Positions 25,744-34,195 of a DNA stretch of 36,513 nt are shown piece after piece. This DNA is from Myxococcales bacterium. GTDB lineage: Bacteria; Myxococcota_A; Polyangia; Polyangiales; Polyangiaceae. The DNA lies in NCBI GenBank assembly GCA_030590865.1, contig JAUVCD010000004.1, positions 1 through 36,513 on the forward strand, written 5' to 3'. The translations under genes and the position numbers were made by a program. The notes below the pieces were generated by a model that had not been told where the DNA came from, searched no databases, and was given only the letters and a program-made list of their open reading frames with translations. The stretch's first letter is position 1, and each line of letters starts with the position of its first letter.

Positions 25744-28353
25744 TCAACCCGCGGTGTCGACGTCGTCGCCGACGAGCTTGCGCAGGTCCTTTTCGATCTT
25801 GGCTCGATAACGTCTCACCAGGGCTCGGTTGGCCATGATCATATCGAGCTGGCGTGTGTGGATGGTCAAATAGCCCAATAGCTTGAGACGGCTCTTCATG
25901 AAATCCGGGCCATAGTTCTCGATGCGTGCCAGCAACGAGTCCTCCTTCACGTCGACGCGGAAACCGAAGGTCTCCAATATCGCCTGAACGAAGAGAACCC
26001 TGTTGAGCCGGCGGTCGTAGTCGGCCGCACCACCTTTGAAATGGAAAGCGACGTAGTTCTCGGTGGGTCGCTCACTGACCAGGGCTTCCACGGTGGAGTA
26101 GTGAAAACCCAGCCTGGAGGTGAAGCTGCAATAGTTCTTGGACACCATGAAGTAGTTCCGGTCGGCGTAGCGCGAGCGCACGCCCAAGGTCAGAGCCGGG
26201 TTCCTGGTGGCCTCGAACATGACGGACATGAACCCGCCGCCATCCATGGCCGGTGGCCCTGCCCAAGGCACGGCGATGACTCCCTCCCAGAGCGCCAACA
26301 TGGGAATCGAGGCGATGTTGTCCAGCTGGACGTATTTGCCCTCCACTTCTTCGTAGAAGCCGTCGTCCAGGTTCAGGACCCACCATTGCATCGCGACCTC
26401 GCCGCGCAGCTGTTTACTGGAGCGCTCTGGAAAGCGATGGTCCTTGCCGAAGCGGAACATCTCCTCTACCGCCTTCTCGTGGCAGAAGCGCGTGAGGTCG
26501 TGCAACGTTCGGCAGTTGTCGGACTTGAATTCCGGGGCGTCGGGGTCCAATAGGTTCAGCGGGACGATGTGATGAGCGGCTCGTTGCAACACCTCGTAGA
26601 CCGGACTTCCCTCCATCCGGTTAGGCGGCTTGGACCCCCGGTGCAGTAGCGCCTCGACCTGTCCGCGAAGTACACGGGAGTTGTCCGCGTCGACGGTAAC
26701 CAGGGCTCCCTGGGAGAGGTCATCGAGCGCCCCGGCGGCACCGAAGATCGCCGGGATATCCAACTCCCTGGCCACACTGGCCAGATGGCTCGCCATGCTG
26801 CCGTGCTCAGTGACGACGGCCGCCGCCCTGGGAAGAAGGGGGGCCCAGCGGGGTAGGGCTTGGGCTGCCACCAGCACGCCCCCCACCGGAAACTGCAGGG
26901 CGTCGGCACCCCGCGCGACCTTGAAGACCGGACCGGAGCCTGCCCCCGGGCTAGCGGTGACGCCTCCCTGCACGATGATGCGGTCCGGCTTCACGGTTAG
27001 CTTTGCAGGAGGCTCACGGGTCACCAGCCCCAGCGGCCGGCATTGGAGCAGCCATAGGTTACCGTCCTCGGCTAATGCCCATTCGATGTCCTGCGGCGCG
27101 TCGTAATGCTCCTCCAGCTGTTGCAATAGCCGACCGACTTCCAGGGCCTGTGCATCGGTCAGGGAGGCTTGGCACTGCTGTTCGGGGGATAGGGCCCGTC
27201 GCGCCACTCCTTCCTTGCCGCGGCATTCGTAAGTCAGCGTCTTACAGGCAATCTCTCGCTGCACAATCACGGCGACGTCATCCCGAGAGATGACGAACAA
27301 ATCGGGGGATACCGAGCCGTCGACCACGCATTTGGGCAAGCCCCAGGCGGCGTTGATCACCATGGTGCGTGCCGTCATGTCCACTGGATTCCGGCTGTAG
27401 CCGACGCCGCCGGATACTGGGTTCACCATGCGCATCACGCCGACACACATGGCCACGTCTCTATCCCGGATGCCGCGACTCCGTCGGTAGCTTATGGCGG
27501 GCAAGCTGTACTTGCTGGCCACAATTTCTTTGTATGCCTCGACAATGCTCGCAGCGCTTACGTGGAGGATGGAACGGTACTGCCCCGCAAAGGACGCGCC
27601 GGGCTGGTCTTCACCCAGTGCGCTGCTGCGCATGGCAACCTCGACACCCTTGCCTTCCGTCTCCTCCAACCGTCGATAGTGCTCAGTGATGGCTCCGGTC
27701 ACGTCGGCAGGCACTTCGGCGTTGATGATCAACTGCTGAAGCGAAGCGCTGAGAGCGAAGCGCTGGTCGAGCCGCTCTACGTTGGTCGCTTGGATGCGGC
27801 GGTCGATCTCCGGTTCCAGGCCGTTTTCCTCCATGAACCGCTGGTAGGCATGAGCCGTGACGACAAAGCCGTTCGGTACCGCCAACTGCACCACATTCTT
27901 CATCTCTCCCAGGTTGGCGACCTTTCCGCCGACCTGGGGGGCTTGGGCTCTGGTGACCTGGGCCAGATCGATGGCCAATGGTCCCTCTGCCGCCAGGCGA
28001 CGCTCTTGGAGAATTGGCGTTATCGCACCCTGGATTGTCTTGAAGCGGTCGTAGAGCTCTTCGTATTTGGCCGGGGCAAGCTCGTTCAGGTGCCGGCAAA
28101 TCTGCCACACATCAGTGGAGATCTTGGTGCATTGGCCCGACACGAAGTCCATCCCGAAGGACCGCGACCCTCGTAGCGCGTCTTCGATCTGCGCCATGAT
28201 CTCCAAGGCATCGTTGTTGGCGTAAAGCAGCAGCTTGAAGTGACGATAGCGGTCCTTGAACGCCAGCCTCAGCTCGTCGGCCTCATGCTCCTCGAGGGGC
28301 TTCGGCCGACCGAACAGATCTCGAAGGAAAGTCCACATTCCGTCGCAAGCCAC
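25744..28353 (-). CDS. PEP synthase / pyruvate phosphate dikinase-like enzyme: N-terminal helical region, PPDK_N ATP-grasp domain, phosphohistidine domain, unfamiliar C-terminal region
   Basis: VGGKVANLGEM, VAMRSSALGEDQPGASFAGQYRSIL, NPVSGGVGYSRNPVD, ASPGAGSGPVFKV, TEHGSMASHLASVARELDIPAIFGA. Confidence 0.88.
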   Translation of the reverse strand: MACDGMWTFLRDLFGRPKPLEEHEADELRLAFKDRYRHFKLLLYANNDALEIMAQIEDALRGSRSFGMDFVSGQCTKISTDVWQICRHLNELAPAKYEELYDRFKTIQGAITPILQERRLAAEGPLAIDLAQVTRAQAPQVGGKVANLGEMKNVVQLAVPNGFVVTAHAYQRFMEENGLEPEIDRRIQATNVERLDQRFALSASLQQLIINAEVPADVTGAITEHYRRLEETEGKGVEVAMRSSALGEDQPGASFAGQYRSILHVSAASIVEAYKEIVASKYSLPAISYRRSRGIRDRDVAMCVGVMRMVNPVSGGVGYSRNPVDMTARTMVINAAWGLPKCVVDGSVSPDLFVISRDDVAVIVQREIACKTLTYECRGKEGVARRALSPEQQCQASLTDAQALEVGRLLQQLEEHYDAPQDIEWALAEDGNLWLLQCRPLGLVTREPPAKLTVKPDRIIVQGGVTASPGAGSGPVFKVARGADALQFPVGGVLVAAQALPRWAPLLPRAAAVVTEHGSMASHLASVARELDIPAIFGAAGALDDLSQGALVTVDADNSRVLRGQVEALLHRGSKPPNRMEGSPVYEVLQRAAHHIVPLNLLDPDAPEFKSDNCRTLHDLTRFCHEKAVEEMFRFGKDHRFPERSSKQLRGEVAMQWWVLNLDDGFYEEVEGKYVQLDNIASIPMLALWEGVIAVPWAGPPAMDGGGFMSVMFEATRNPALTLGVRSRYADRNYFMVSKNYCSFTSRLGFHYSTVEALVSERPTENYVAFHFKGGAADYDRRLNRVLFVQAILETFGFRVDVKEDSLLARIENYGPDFMKSRLKLLGYLTIHTRQLDMIMANRALVRRYRAKIEKDLRKLVGDDVDTAG

Positions 28354-28362
28354 CCCAAGCGG

Positions 28363-28788
28363 CTATTTCCCTGCCTGTTTGGTCGGGCGGCGCCCCTTGC
28401 TGCGCTCTTCCCGGAGGCGCTTTTTCTCACAGGCATCCTGGGCCTTGTAGAGAAGATCGTCGATGTCCGCGGGCTTCAGGAGGTAGTCGAAGGCTCCGAG
28501 CTCCATTCCTTCGAGCGCCACTTCGACGCTGGCGTGGCCGCTCAGCAAGATGACCTCTACCAGGGGATGACGGCGCTTCAGCTCCCGCAAGGTCTCAATG
28601 CCGTCGAGGCCCGGCATCCTGACGTCCAACACCACCACGTCCACCAGCCTCTGGGCTAGGGAGTCCAAGGCTTCCTGCCCGCTGTGGGCCACGGCAGCGT
28701 CCACCCCGCGTTTGCGCATCCGCTTGGCCAGGGTGTCGGTCAGGTCCGCCTCATCATCGACGAGCAGAACGCGAAAGTTGTTCACCAT
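28363..28788 (-). CDS. Single-domain response regulator (receiver only)
   Basis: MVNNFRVLLVDDEADLTDTLAKRM...VVVLDVRMPGLDG...VILLSGHASVEVALEGMELGAFDYLLKPAD; strong SD AAGGAGGTGACC before ATG. Confidence 0.93.
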   Translation of the reverse strand: MVNNFRVLLVDDEADLTDTLAKRMRKRGVDAAVAHSGQEALDSLAQRLVDVVVLDVRMPGLDGIETLRELKRRHPLVEVILLSGHASVEVALEGMELGAFDYLLKPADIDDLLYKAQDACEKKRLREERSKGRRPTKQAGK

Positions 28789-28850
28789 GGTCACCTCCTT
28801 CGTACCGGCGGTGCTCTGACACGACCCACACCACCGTTCGGCTCGCCAGG

Positions 28851-29060
28851 CTACATGTTGCCTGACCGTCGCACCAGCATCCGGGCCTCCGCCAGGCACT
28901 GGCGCTCCTCCTGTTCCCACTTGCGCTGCCGCGCCGCTGCCAGCTTGGCTAGCAGCTCGGTGACGTCAGCCAGCTTGTTCAGATAGTCAATAATGCCGAG
29001 TGTCATGCCCGCGACGGCGGTATCGACGGCGCCGCGACCGGTGAGCAAGAGCAGCTCTAC
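28851..29060 (-). pseudogene. C-terminal remnant of a receiver domain
   Basis: VELLLLTGRGAVDTAVAGMTLGIIDYLNKLADVTELLAKLAAARQRKWEQEER aligns by eye with the second half of the neighbouring receivers; DD and phosphoacceptor D halves absent; KP replaced by KL. Confidence 0.7.
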
Positions 29061-29086
29061 GGTTGGGCTGGACACGTTGCCGCCAC

Positions 29087-29776
29087 TCAATGCTCCAGCC
29101 TGAAGCCCGCTCCCTCGAACATGAACAGGACGGCAAATCCGTACCACACGGTATAGAGGACGTAGAAGGCCAGGGAGGCCACGACGACACCCCAGCGATC
29201 ACCGATGTTCTGCGGCTCGACGCGATAATAGTTGTAGGAGCACTCCACGCCCTTCTTCTTCACCGTGGCCACGAACTTGGCTTCGTCGAACTTCTTGCCG
29301 CGCTTCAGGTCTTTGTCCATGGCATGAAGGATCGTCCACCAGGTGTACTGGGCCAGGCGCTCGCCCATCTGGTGCCGTTTCGAGAGCGCTGCGCCGTCGT
29401 TGTCGAACATCAGCTGCGAGTCAGCCAGGCAGGCTTCGAGAATGACACCGAGATCGCCCTCTAGGGACACCGTGGTCCCTGCGACCGACGTCTTGCCGCC
29501 AGAGAGGGTGAGGATCTTGGCAGCCCGTTCGGCCTCGGCGGCATCCTTCATCGCGAGCGAAAGGCTCACGCTACGTCCGGCGTAGGTCTTGTTCTTCTCT
29601 TTGAGATCCGGGATGTAGTAGGCAGAGCCCTTTGAGATCGAGTTGTAGAGGTTGTCCAAGTAGTCGAGGCCGTTCTGTCCCTCGAAGAGGGGCATGAATA
29701 TTGCGACCATGACTCCAAGAAAGACGGCCATCATGCTGGCGCCGACGGCGAAGCGCTTCTTCGCGATTTGGCTCAT
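29087..29776 (-). CDS. Hypothetical membrane protein with N- and C-terminal TM helices
   Basis: FAVGASMMAVFLGVMVAIFMPLF and WGVVVASLAFYVLYTVWYGFAVLFMF; 4-nt overlap with the upstream TauE gene. Confidence 0.8.
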   Translation of the reverse strand: MSQIAKKRFAVGASMMAVFLGVMVAIFMPLFEGQNGLDYLDNLYNSISKGSAYYIPDLKEKNKTYAGRSVSLSLAMKDAAEAERAAKILTLSGGKTSVAGTTVSLEGDLGVILEACLADSQLMFDNDGAALSKRHQMGERLAQYTWWTILHAMDKDLKRGKKFDEAKFVATVKKKGVECSYNYYRVEPQNIGDRWGVVVASLAFYVLYTVWYGFAVLFMFEGAGFRLEH

Positions 29777-31056
29777 GACGTCACCTCGTTGCCACGGAGC
29801 TTCCCAAGGTTGCGCACAAAGGTCCCGATCACCCAGACGCCGAAGCCGCCGATTACGATGAAGAAGGCCCAGACGCCGATGCTGTCGAGGACAGCGGTGG
29901 TGCCCTTCGATAAGCCGATGACTTCCATTTCGCTGAGCTTCCCAGGCAAGGCGAAGGCCCGGTTCACGAAGCCGGCGAGGACGGCCATGGCATAAAAACC
30001 TCGAATGGTGATGCCTGGCACGACCTTGGTGACCATGGCCCCGATCTGGATGCCGAATAGGGATCCGATGAGCATGCCCATAGCGAGAGTGAAGAAGATG
30101 AAGCCGTAGATGGCGTACTGGCTGATGGCCGCGTAGCCAGCGGTGAAGACGATCTGAAAGATGTCAGTACCGACCGTGGTCATCGACGACACGCCCAGGG
30201 TGTAGACGAAGATGGGGAAGGTCAGAAAGCCGCCGCCGACACCCATGATGGCGGCTGCGAATCCCACCAGAAACCCGGAAAGAACGAGAAAGACGGCCGA
30301 TATGCTGCGTCCCCCTGGCAGCAGGCTCTGGTCAAAGGTGATCATGGGCGGAATTTTCACCGCCTGGAGCTTGGTCGCGACGTTGCCGAGCTCCATGGCG
30401 TCGTCGATGTCATGCCCCGGATCGGCGATGAGCCTCTTTCTCGCTTTCAGAAAATCACCAAGCGCATAGCTGCCCAACCCGCCGAGCATCAGCACGTAGA
30501 TGCCGGTGATGAAGGCGTCGCTCAACACCGGGTTGATTTCGTAGAGCCATCGATTGATGGCGCCGCCGGCGGTGGCCCCACCAATGGCGCCGACCAAGAA
30601 CGTGACCGCCAGAGGCACCGAGACGTTGCCTAGCTTGCGATGCAGCACGGTGCCCATGATGGCTTTGGCAAAGATGTGGAACAGATCGGTGCCCACCGCC
30701 AGGATGCCTTTGATGCCCGCACTCATCAGGGCCGGGGCAATGATGAAGCCGCCGCCGGCGCCAATACAACCTGTGATGAGGCCGGCTGCGAGGCCGATGA
30801 AGATCGAGGCGACGAAGATGTCGAGGTTATAGAACGCCGGGCTGTAGGCCTTCTTCCCGCCGAGGACGTCAGGCAGAACCTCGCCAACCTCATCGGCAAA
30901 TGCCACGCCTCCGAGCAGGACGAACACCAACAAGAGGCAGAGGATGAAAATCCTCTTCCGGTCGCCGAGGATGGTCCTGGACATTTGGACTTCCCAGCGA
31001 GCGTGCGCTCGAGTGGCGACCATGAGGAGGTGGCCACAGTTTCTCAGGAAGGTCAT
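29773..31056 (-). CDS. Sulfite exporter TauE/SafE-family permease (start could be ATG at 30984)
   Basis: GLAAGLITGCIGAGGGFIIAPALMSAGIKGILAVGTDLFHIFAKAIMGTVLHRKLGNV and duplicated GFAAAIMGVGGGFLTFPIFVYTLGVSSMTTVGTDIFQIVFTAGYAAI. Confidence 0.92.
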   Translation of the reverse strand: MTFLRNCGHLLMVATRAHARWEVQMSRTILGDRKRIFILCLLLVFVLLGGVAFADEVGEVLPDVLGGKKAYSPAFYNLDIFVASIFIGLAAGLITGCIGAGGGFIIAPALMSAGIKGILAVGTDLFHIFAKAIMGTVLHRKLGNVSVPLAVTFLVGAIGGATAGGAINRWLYEINPVLSDAFITGIYVLMLGGLGSYALGDFLKARKRLIADPGHDIDDAMELGNVATKLQAVKIPPMITFDQSLLPGGRSISAVFLVLSGFLVGFAAAIMGVGGGFLTFPIFVYTLGVSSMTTVGTDIFQIVFTAGYAAISQYAIYGFIFFTLAMGMLIGSLFGIQIGAMVTKVVPGITIRGFYAMAVLAGFVNRAFALPGKLSEMEVIGLSKGTTAVLDSIGVWAFFIVIGGFGVWVIGTFVRNLGKLRGNEVTS

Positions 31057-31132
31057 AGGGTAGATCTCCAATGATGAAAGCGGTTTGACGCCCCCGCTCG
31101 ATTGAGTCGTGCTCTCCTGGTTGCAGAGAGCC

Positions 31133-31537
31133 CTAGTGTGCCGTCTCCGGCGGTTCGCGGCCGGCGGCCGCATTGATGTGCTTCAGCAGGGTCTCCAGAT
31201 CACAAGGCTTGCTGAGATAGTCGTAGGCTCCCTTGGCGATGCCCTCTTTGGCAGCCTGTGCCGAGCCATGGCCGGTGAGAATGATCACCGCCAGGTCGGG
31301 GTCCATCTTCTTGAAGATCTCCAGAACCTCGATGCCGTCCATGCCTTCCATTCTGAGATCGACGATGGCCACGTCAAAATCGTTCTTTCTCAGGACCTGG
31401 ATGCCATCGTCGCCAGAACGGACCGTGGTGACCTCTATGCCCCGTTTGGTTAACCGCTTGGAGAGGACATCGAGGTATCCGGCCTCGTCATCGACGACCA
31501 GCAAGCGCAGTGCTGCAGGGGGTGTTGGCGTGCTCAT
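31133..31537 (-). CDS. Single-domain response regulator
   Basis: LRLLVVDDEAGYLDVLSKRL...VAIVDLRMEGMDGIEVL...VIILTGHGSAQAAKEGIAKGAYDYLSKPCD. Confidence 0.93.
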   Translation of the reverse strand: MSTPTPPAALRLLVVDDEAGYLDVLSKRLTKRGIEVTTVRSGDDGIQVLRKNDFDVAIVDLRMEGMDGIEVLEIFKKMDPDLAVIILTGHGSAQAAKEGIAKGAYDYLSKPCDLETLLKHINAAAGREPPETAH

Positions 31538-31578
31538 CCTTGTTTTGTTCCTAGCTCCCGATCCCGGGTAGTCGTCGC

Positions 31579-32019
31579 TTAGTCCCCGCGCCGCAAGGCG
31601 ATGCGCATCGCCTTGGCCTCCTCGATCTTGAGCTCCTGCGCCCGCTTCTTGTCGCAAGCATCGCCGATCTTGGACATCATCACGTCCATCGGGGCGGGCT
31701 TCATGAGGTAGTCGAAAGCGCCGGCGCGCATGCCCTCGATCGCCGACTCCACCGTGGCGTGGCCGGTCAGCATGACCACCTCCACCAGGGGGTGCTTGCG
31801 CTTGATGACTGCGAGGACCTCGAGGCCATCCATTCCCGGCATCTTCACGTCCAGGACGACGACGTCGATGGCTTGTTCGGATGTTTGGGCGAGGCGAGCG
31901 AGGGCCTCCTCGCCGCCAAAGGCAGAGAAGACTTTGAGGCCTCGCTTGTTGAGACGTTTGGCCATGGTCTCGACGAAACCGACTTCGTCGTCGACCAGTA
32001 GAATGACGGGATTCTTCAT
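31579..32019 (-). CDS. Single-domain response regulator
   Basis: VILLVDDEVGFVETMAKRL...VVVLDVKMPGMDGLEVL...VVMLTGHATVESAIEGMRAGAFDYLMKPAP; 4-nt overlap with the kinase gene. Confidence 0.95.
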   Translation of the reverse strand: MKNPVILLVDDEVGFVETMAKRLNKRGLKVFSAFGGEEALARLAQTSEQAIDVVVLDVKMPGMDGLEVLAVIKRKHPLVEVVMLTGHATVESAIEGMRAGAFDYLMKPAPMDVMMSKIGDACDKKRAQELKIEEAKAMRIALRRGD

Positions 32020-33788
32020 GACGCGACTCCTGAGTCTGGCGCTGAGTCCAGTCGGAGCTCAGCGCCGGCGGTGGTCGATGGGCGCCTCGCATCCGTCTGC
32101 GGCCGGTCCGCGCCGAGCGGCAGGCGGATGGCGAAAACGGTGCCCCGGAACTTCTCGCTCTCTACGCGGATGGTGCCCCCCAGTTTCTTGATGATGCCGT
32201 AGCAAATGGACAGGCCCAGGCCGGTGCCTTGGCCCACAGCCTTGGTGGTGTAGAAGGGATCGAAGATGCGTGGAAGATTGGCCTTGGCGATGCCTGCGCC
32301 GGTGTCGCGCACGTCCAGCAGCAAGTGGTTTTCCTCCGACTGGGTCGTGATGGTCAAGGTTCCCCCGGTCTTCTCCATGGCATCGACCGCATTGTTGATG
32401 AGGTTGAGGAGCACTTGCTGAAGCTCTGTTGGGGAGGCGGAGAGTCGCGGTAAGCTCGCATCGAGGAGCGTAATGACCTCGATGTTCGAGTAACGGGTCT
32501 TCTGCCCCAGAACGCCGAGCACCTCCTCGATCAGCTCGTTCAGCTGGAAGTCCTTCACGTTGGGATCGGTCTTTCGCGCAAAGGAGAGCAGCTTATGGGT
32601 GATCTCCTTGCAGCGGCCGCCCTGGGTCCCGATCTGCCCGACCGCCCGCGTAATCTCAGCGAGGTTCTCGGGGCTGGTGGCATCGTCGTCGCCGAGGATG
32701 TCCTCTATCCAACCGGCTTCCTCCACCATGATGGCCACTGGGTTGTTGATCTCGTGGGCAATGCCAGCTGCGAGCTCGCCGATCGAGGCGAGTCGACCGG
32801 CCTCGACTACCTCGTCCCTCATGATTTGCTTCTCCGTGTCCGATGTGGCGATGCGGCGGGCCATTCGCCGAATGAGGATGAAGGCGATCCCATTGACGGC
32901 AATGCCGAAGGCAATCAACAAATAGAGCGCGCGGCGCATGGCGTCGTTCAGCGACGCGTAGGCGTCACTGGCTTGCTGGTCGTAGCACAAGAGCCAGCGT
33001 GGCCCGTTGAGCGGCGACACGGCAATGAGAGCGTCATTGCCCAAAGCGTCCTCGCGCTCCTCGATGAGGACCTTGCCCGGTGCGAGTTTCCGTTTGACGA
33101 GCTCGGCATAGGGGCCGCGGCTGACGATGACCTCATGTTGAGGTTTGGTCTGGAGCTCGCCTGAACGGTTCAAGATGAAGGCGAAGCCGGTCTGCCCCAT
33201 TCGGATGTTGGTCACCAATGCACTGAAGGCCTGAAAGTCGATCGTGGACCGGACGATCCAGTCTTTCCCTTGCCAGGGCTTCTTGACGGCGATGATGAAG
33301 TGAGGTGTGCCGCGCAGGCCGGTGAAGACGTCGCTGACGTAGTGGTCACTCTTCTTCACCTCCGAGAACCAAGTCGTGCCGGCATAGTTGGCCTTGGAGA
33401 GGTTGAATGGACCCGAATAGGCCTGCTGGACGCCCTCGGGATCGATGAGTCCGAGATCGACGAAGGCGCCACTGTATTCATCACGCAAGATCGCCAGCTT
33501 CTCACGAAGGAATGACTCGGACGACAGCTCCTCCACCGTGTGCCACCGAGCCAGCGTGCGGATGTTCCCGGACCGGTCGTCGAGAAAGTTGTCGATCCGC
33601 TTGCTGTGATTGCCGACCAGCACGGAGAGATGATCGGCAACCCGGCTTTGGTACGCTCCACCCAGGTCGTGGACCACCAGCGAAGCGACCAAGACGACCG
33701 GTCCGACGGAGAGCGCTACGAAGACCAGCTGGAGCCGCAACGACAGGACGGCAGCCTTCCGCTGGCTAGGGGTCTTGTCGGACAACAT
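32016..33788 (-). CDS. Membrane sensor histidine kinase with periplasmic sensor (Cache-like) region
   Basis: N-terminal TM VALSVGPVVLVASLVV; second TM ALYLLIAFGIAVNGIAFILI; H-box LAAGIAHEINNPVA; N-box LLNLINNAVDAM; G-boxes DVRDTGAGIA and GTGLGLSICYGIIKKLGG. Confidence 0.95.
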   Translation of the reverse strand: MLSDKTPSQRKAAVLSLRLQLVFVALSVGPVVLVASLVVHDLGGAYQSRVADHLSVLVGNHSKRIDNFLDDRSGNIRTLARWHTVEELSSESFLREKLAILRDEYSGAFVDLGLIDPEGVQQAYSGPFNLSKANYAGTTWFSEVKKSDHYVSDVFTGLRGTPHFIIAVKKPWQGKDWIVRSTIDFQAFSALVTNIRMGQTGFAFILNRSGELQTKPQHEVIVSRGPYAELVKRKLAPGKVLIEEREDALGNDALIAVSPLNGPRWLLCYDQQASDAYASLNDAMRRALYLLIAFGIAVNGIAFILIRRMARRIATSDTEKQIMRDEVVEAGRLASIGELAAGIAHEINNPVAIMVEEAGWIEDILGDDDATSPENLAEITRAVGQIGTQGGRCKEITHKLLSFARKTDPNVKDFQLNELIEEVLGVLGQKTRYSNIEVITLLDASLPRLSASPTELQQVLLNLINNAVDAMEKTGGTLTITTQSEENHLLLDVRDTGAGIAKANLPRIFDPFYTTKAVGQGTGLGLSICYGIIKKLGGTIRVESEKFRGTVFAIRLPLGADRPQTDARRPSTTAGAELRLDSAPDSGVAS

Positions 33789-33794
33789 GGTTGC

Positions 33795-33809
33795 GGTGGT
33801 GGTGGTGGT
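33795..33809. repeat. (GGT)5 trinucleotide run immediately upstream of the histidine kinase start ((ACC)5 in the mRNA)
   Basis: Direct read: gcggtggtggtggtggtgcgg. Confidence 0.95.
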
Positions 33810-34166
33810 GCGGTGTCCTGGCGGGTCTGGTGTGGGTCCAGCGAATCGCCTTATCTATAGCATGGAACCTGCGCTCGCGGCATGTCCGGCGGCTCGACAC
33901 TTGGATGGCGAGGCTCCCTTTTTCGCGACCGAGAAAGAGGGTTTATCGGCTGCTCGCTCCAGCCGGTAGGACGCATTCCTCGAGGGCCAAAAACACGGGT
34001 ATTTCACTAATAGGTCGAGCCTGGGAGCGGCGAGTGCTGGGAGCGCCATCAGCGGCGGGGTGGGAGTAGCGGTAACCGCTAGTCGAGAGCGGCAAGAACC
34101 ACTGTCGCAACCGAATCCGGGAACCGTTGAGGGCTATGGTGGGTCACCATCCTTCGCCATCGCGCT

Positions 34167-34194
34167 GCTGGTTGCGGCAGCTCTCGCAACCAGC
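34167..34194 (-). terminator. Hairpin directly after the stop of the ferritin-like gene
   Basis: gctggttgcg-gcagctct-cgcaaccagc, perfect 10-bp stem, 1 nt beyond the stop codon at 34196. Confidence 0.6.
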
Positions 34195-34195
34195 G

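Noticed and set aside
31133-32092. 319-aa ORF extending upstream of the receiver at 31133-31537
   Set aside because: The upstream part is an out-of-frame read of the next receiver gene (Arg/Gly-rich); the real start is the Met at 31537.
34067-34081. Small palindrome tagcggt-a-accgcta upstream of the histidine kinase
   Set aside because: Could be an operator, but a single 7-bp arm pair without a second copy or known consensus is not enough to call a regulatory site.
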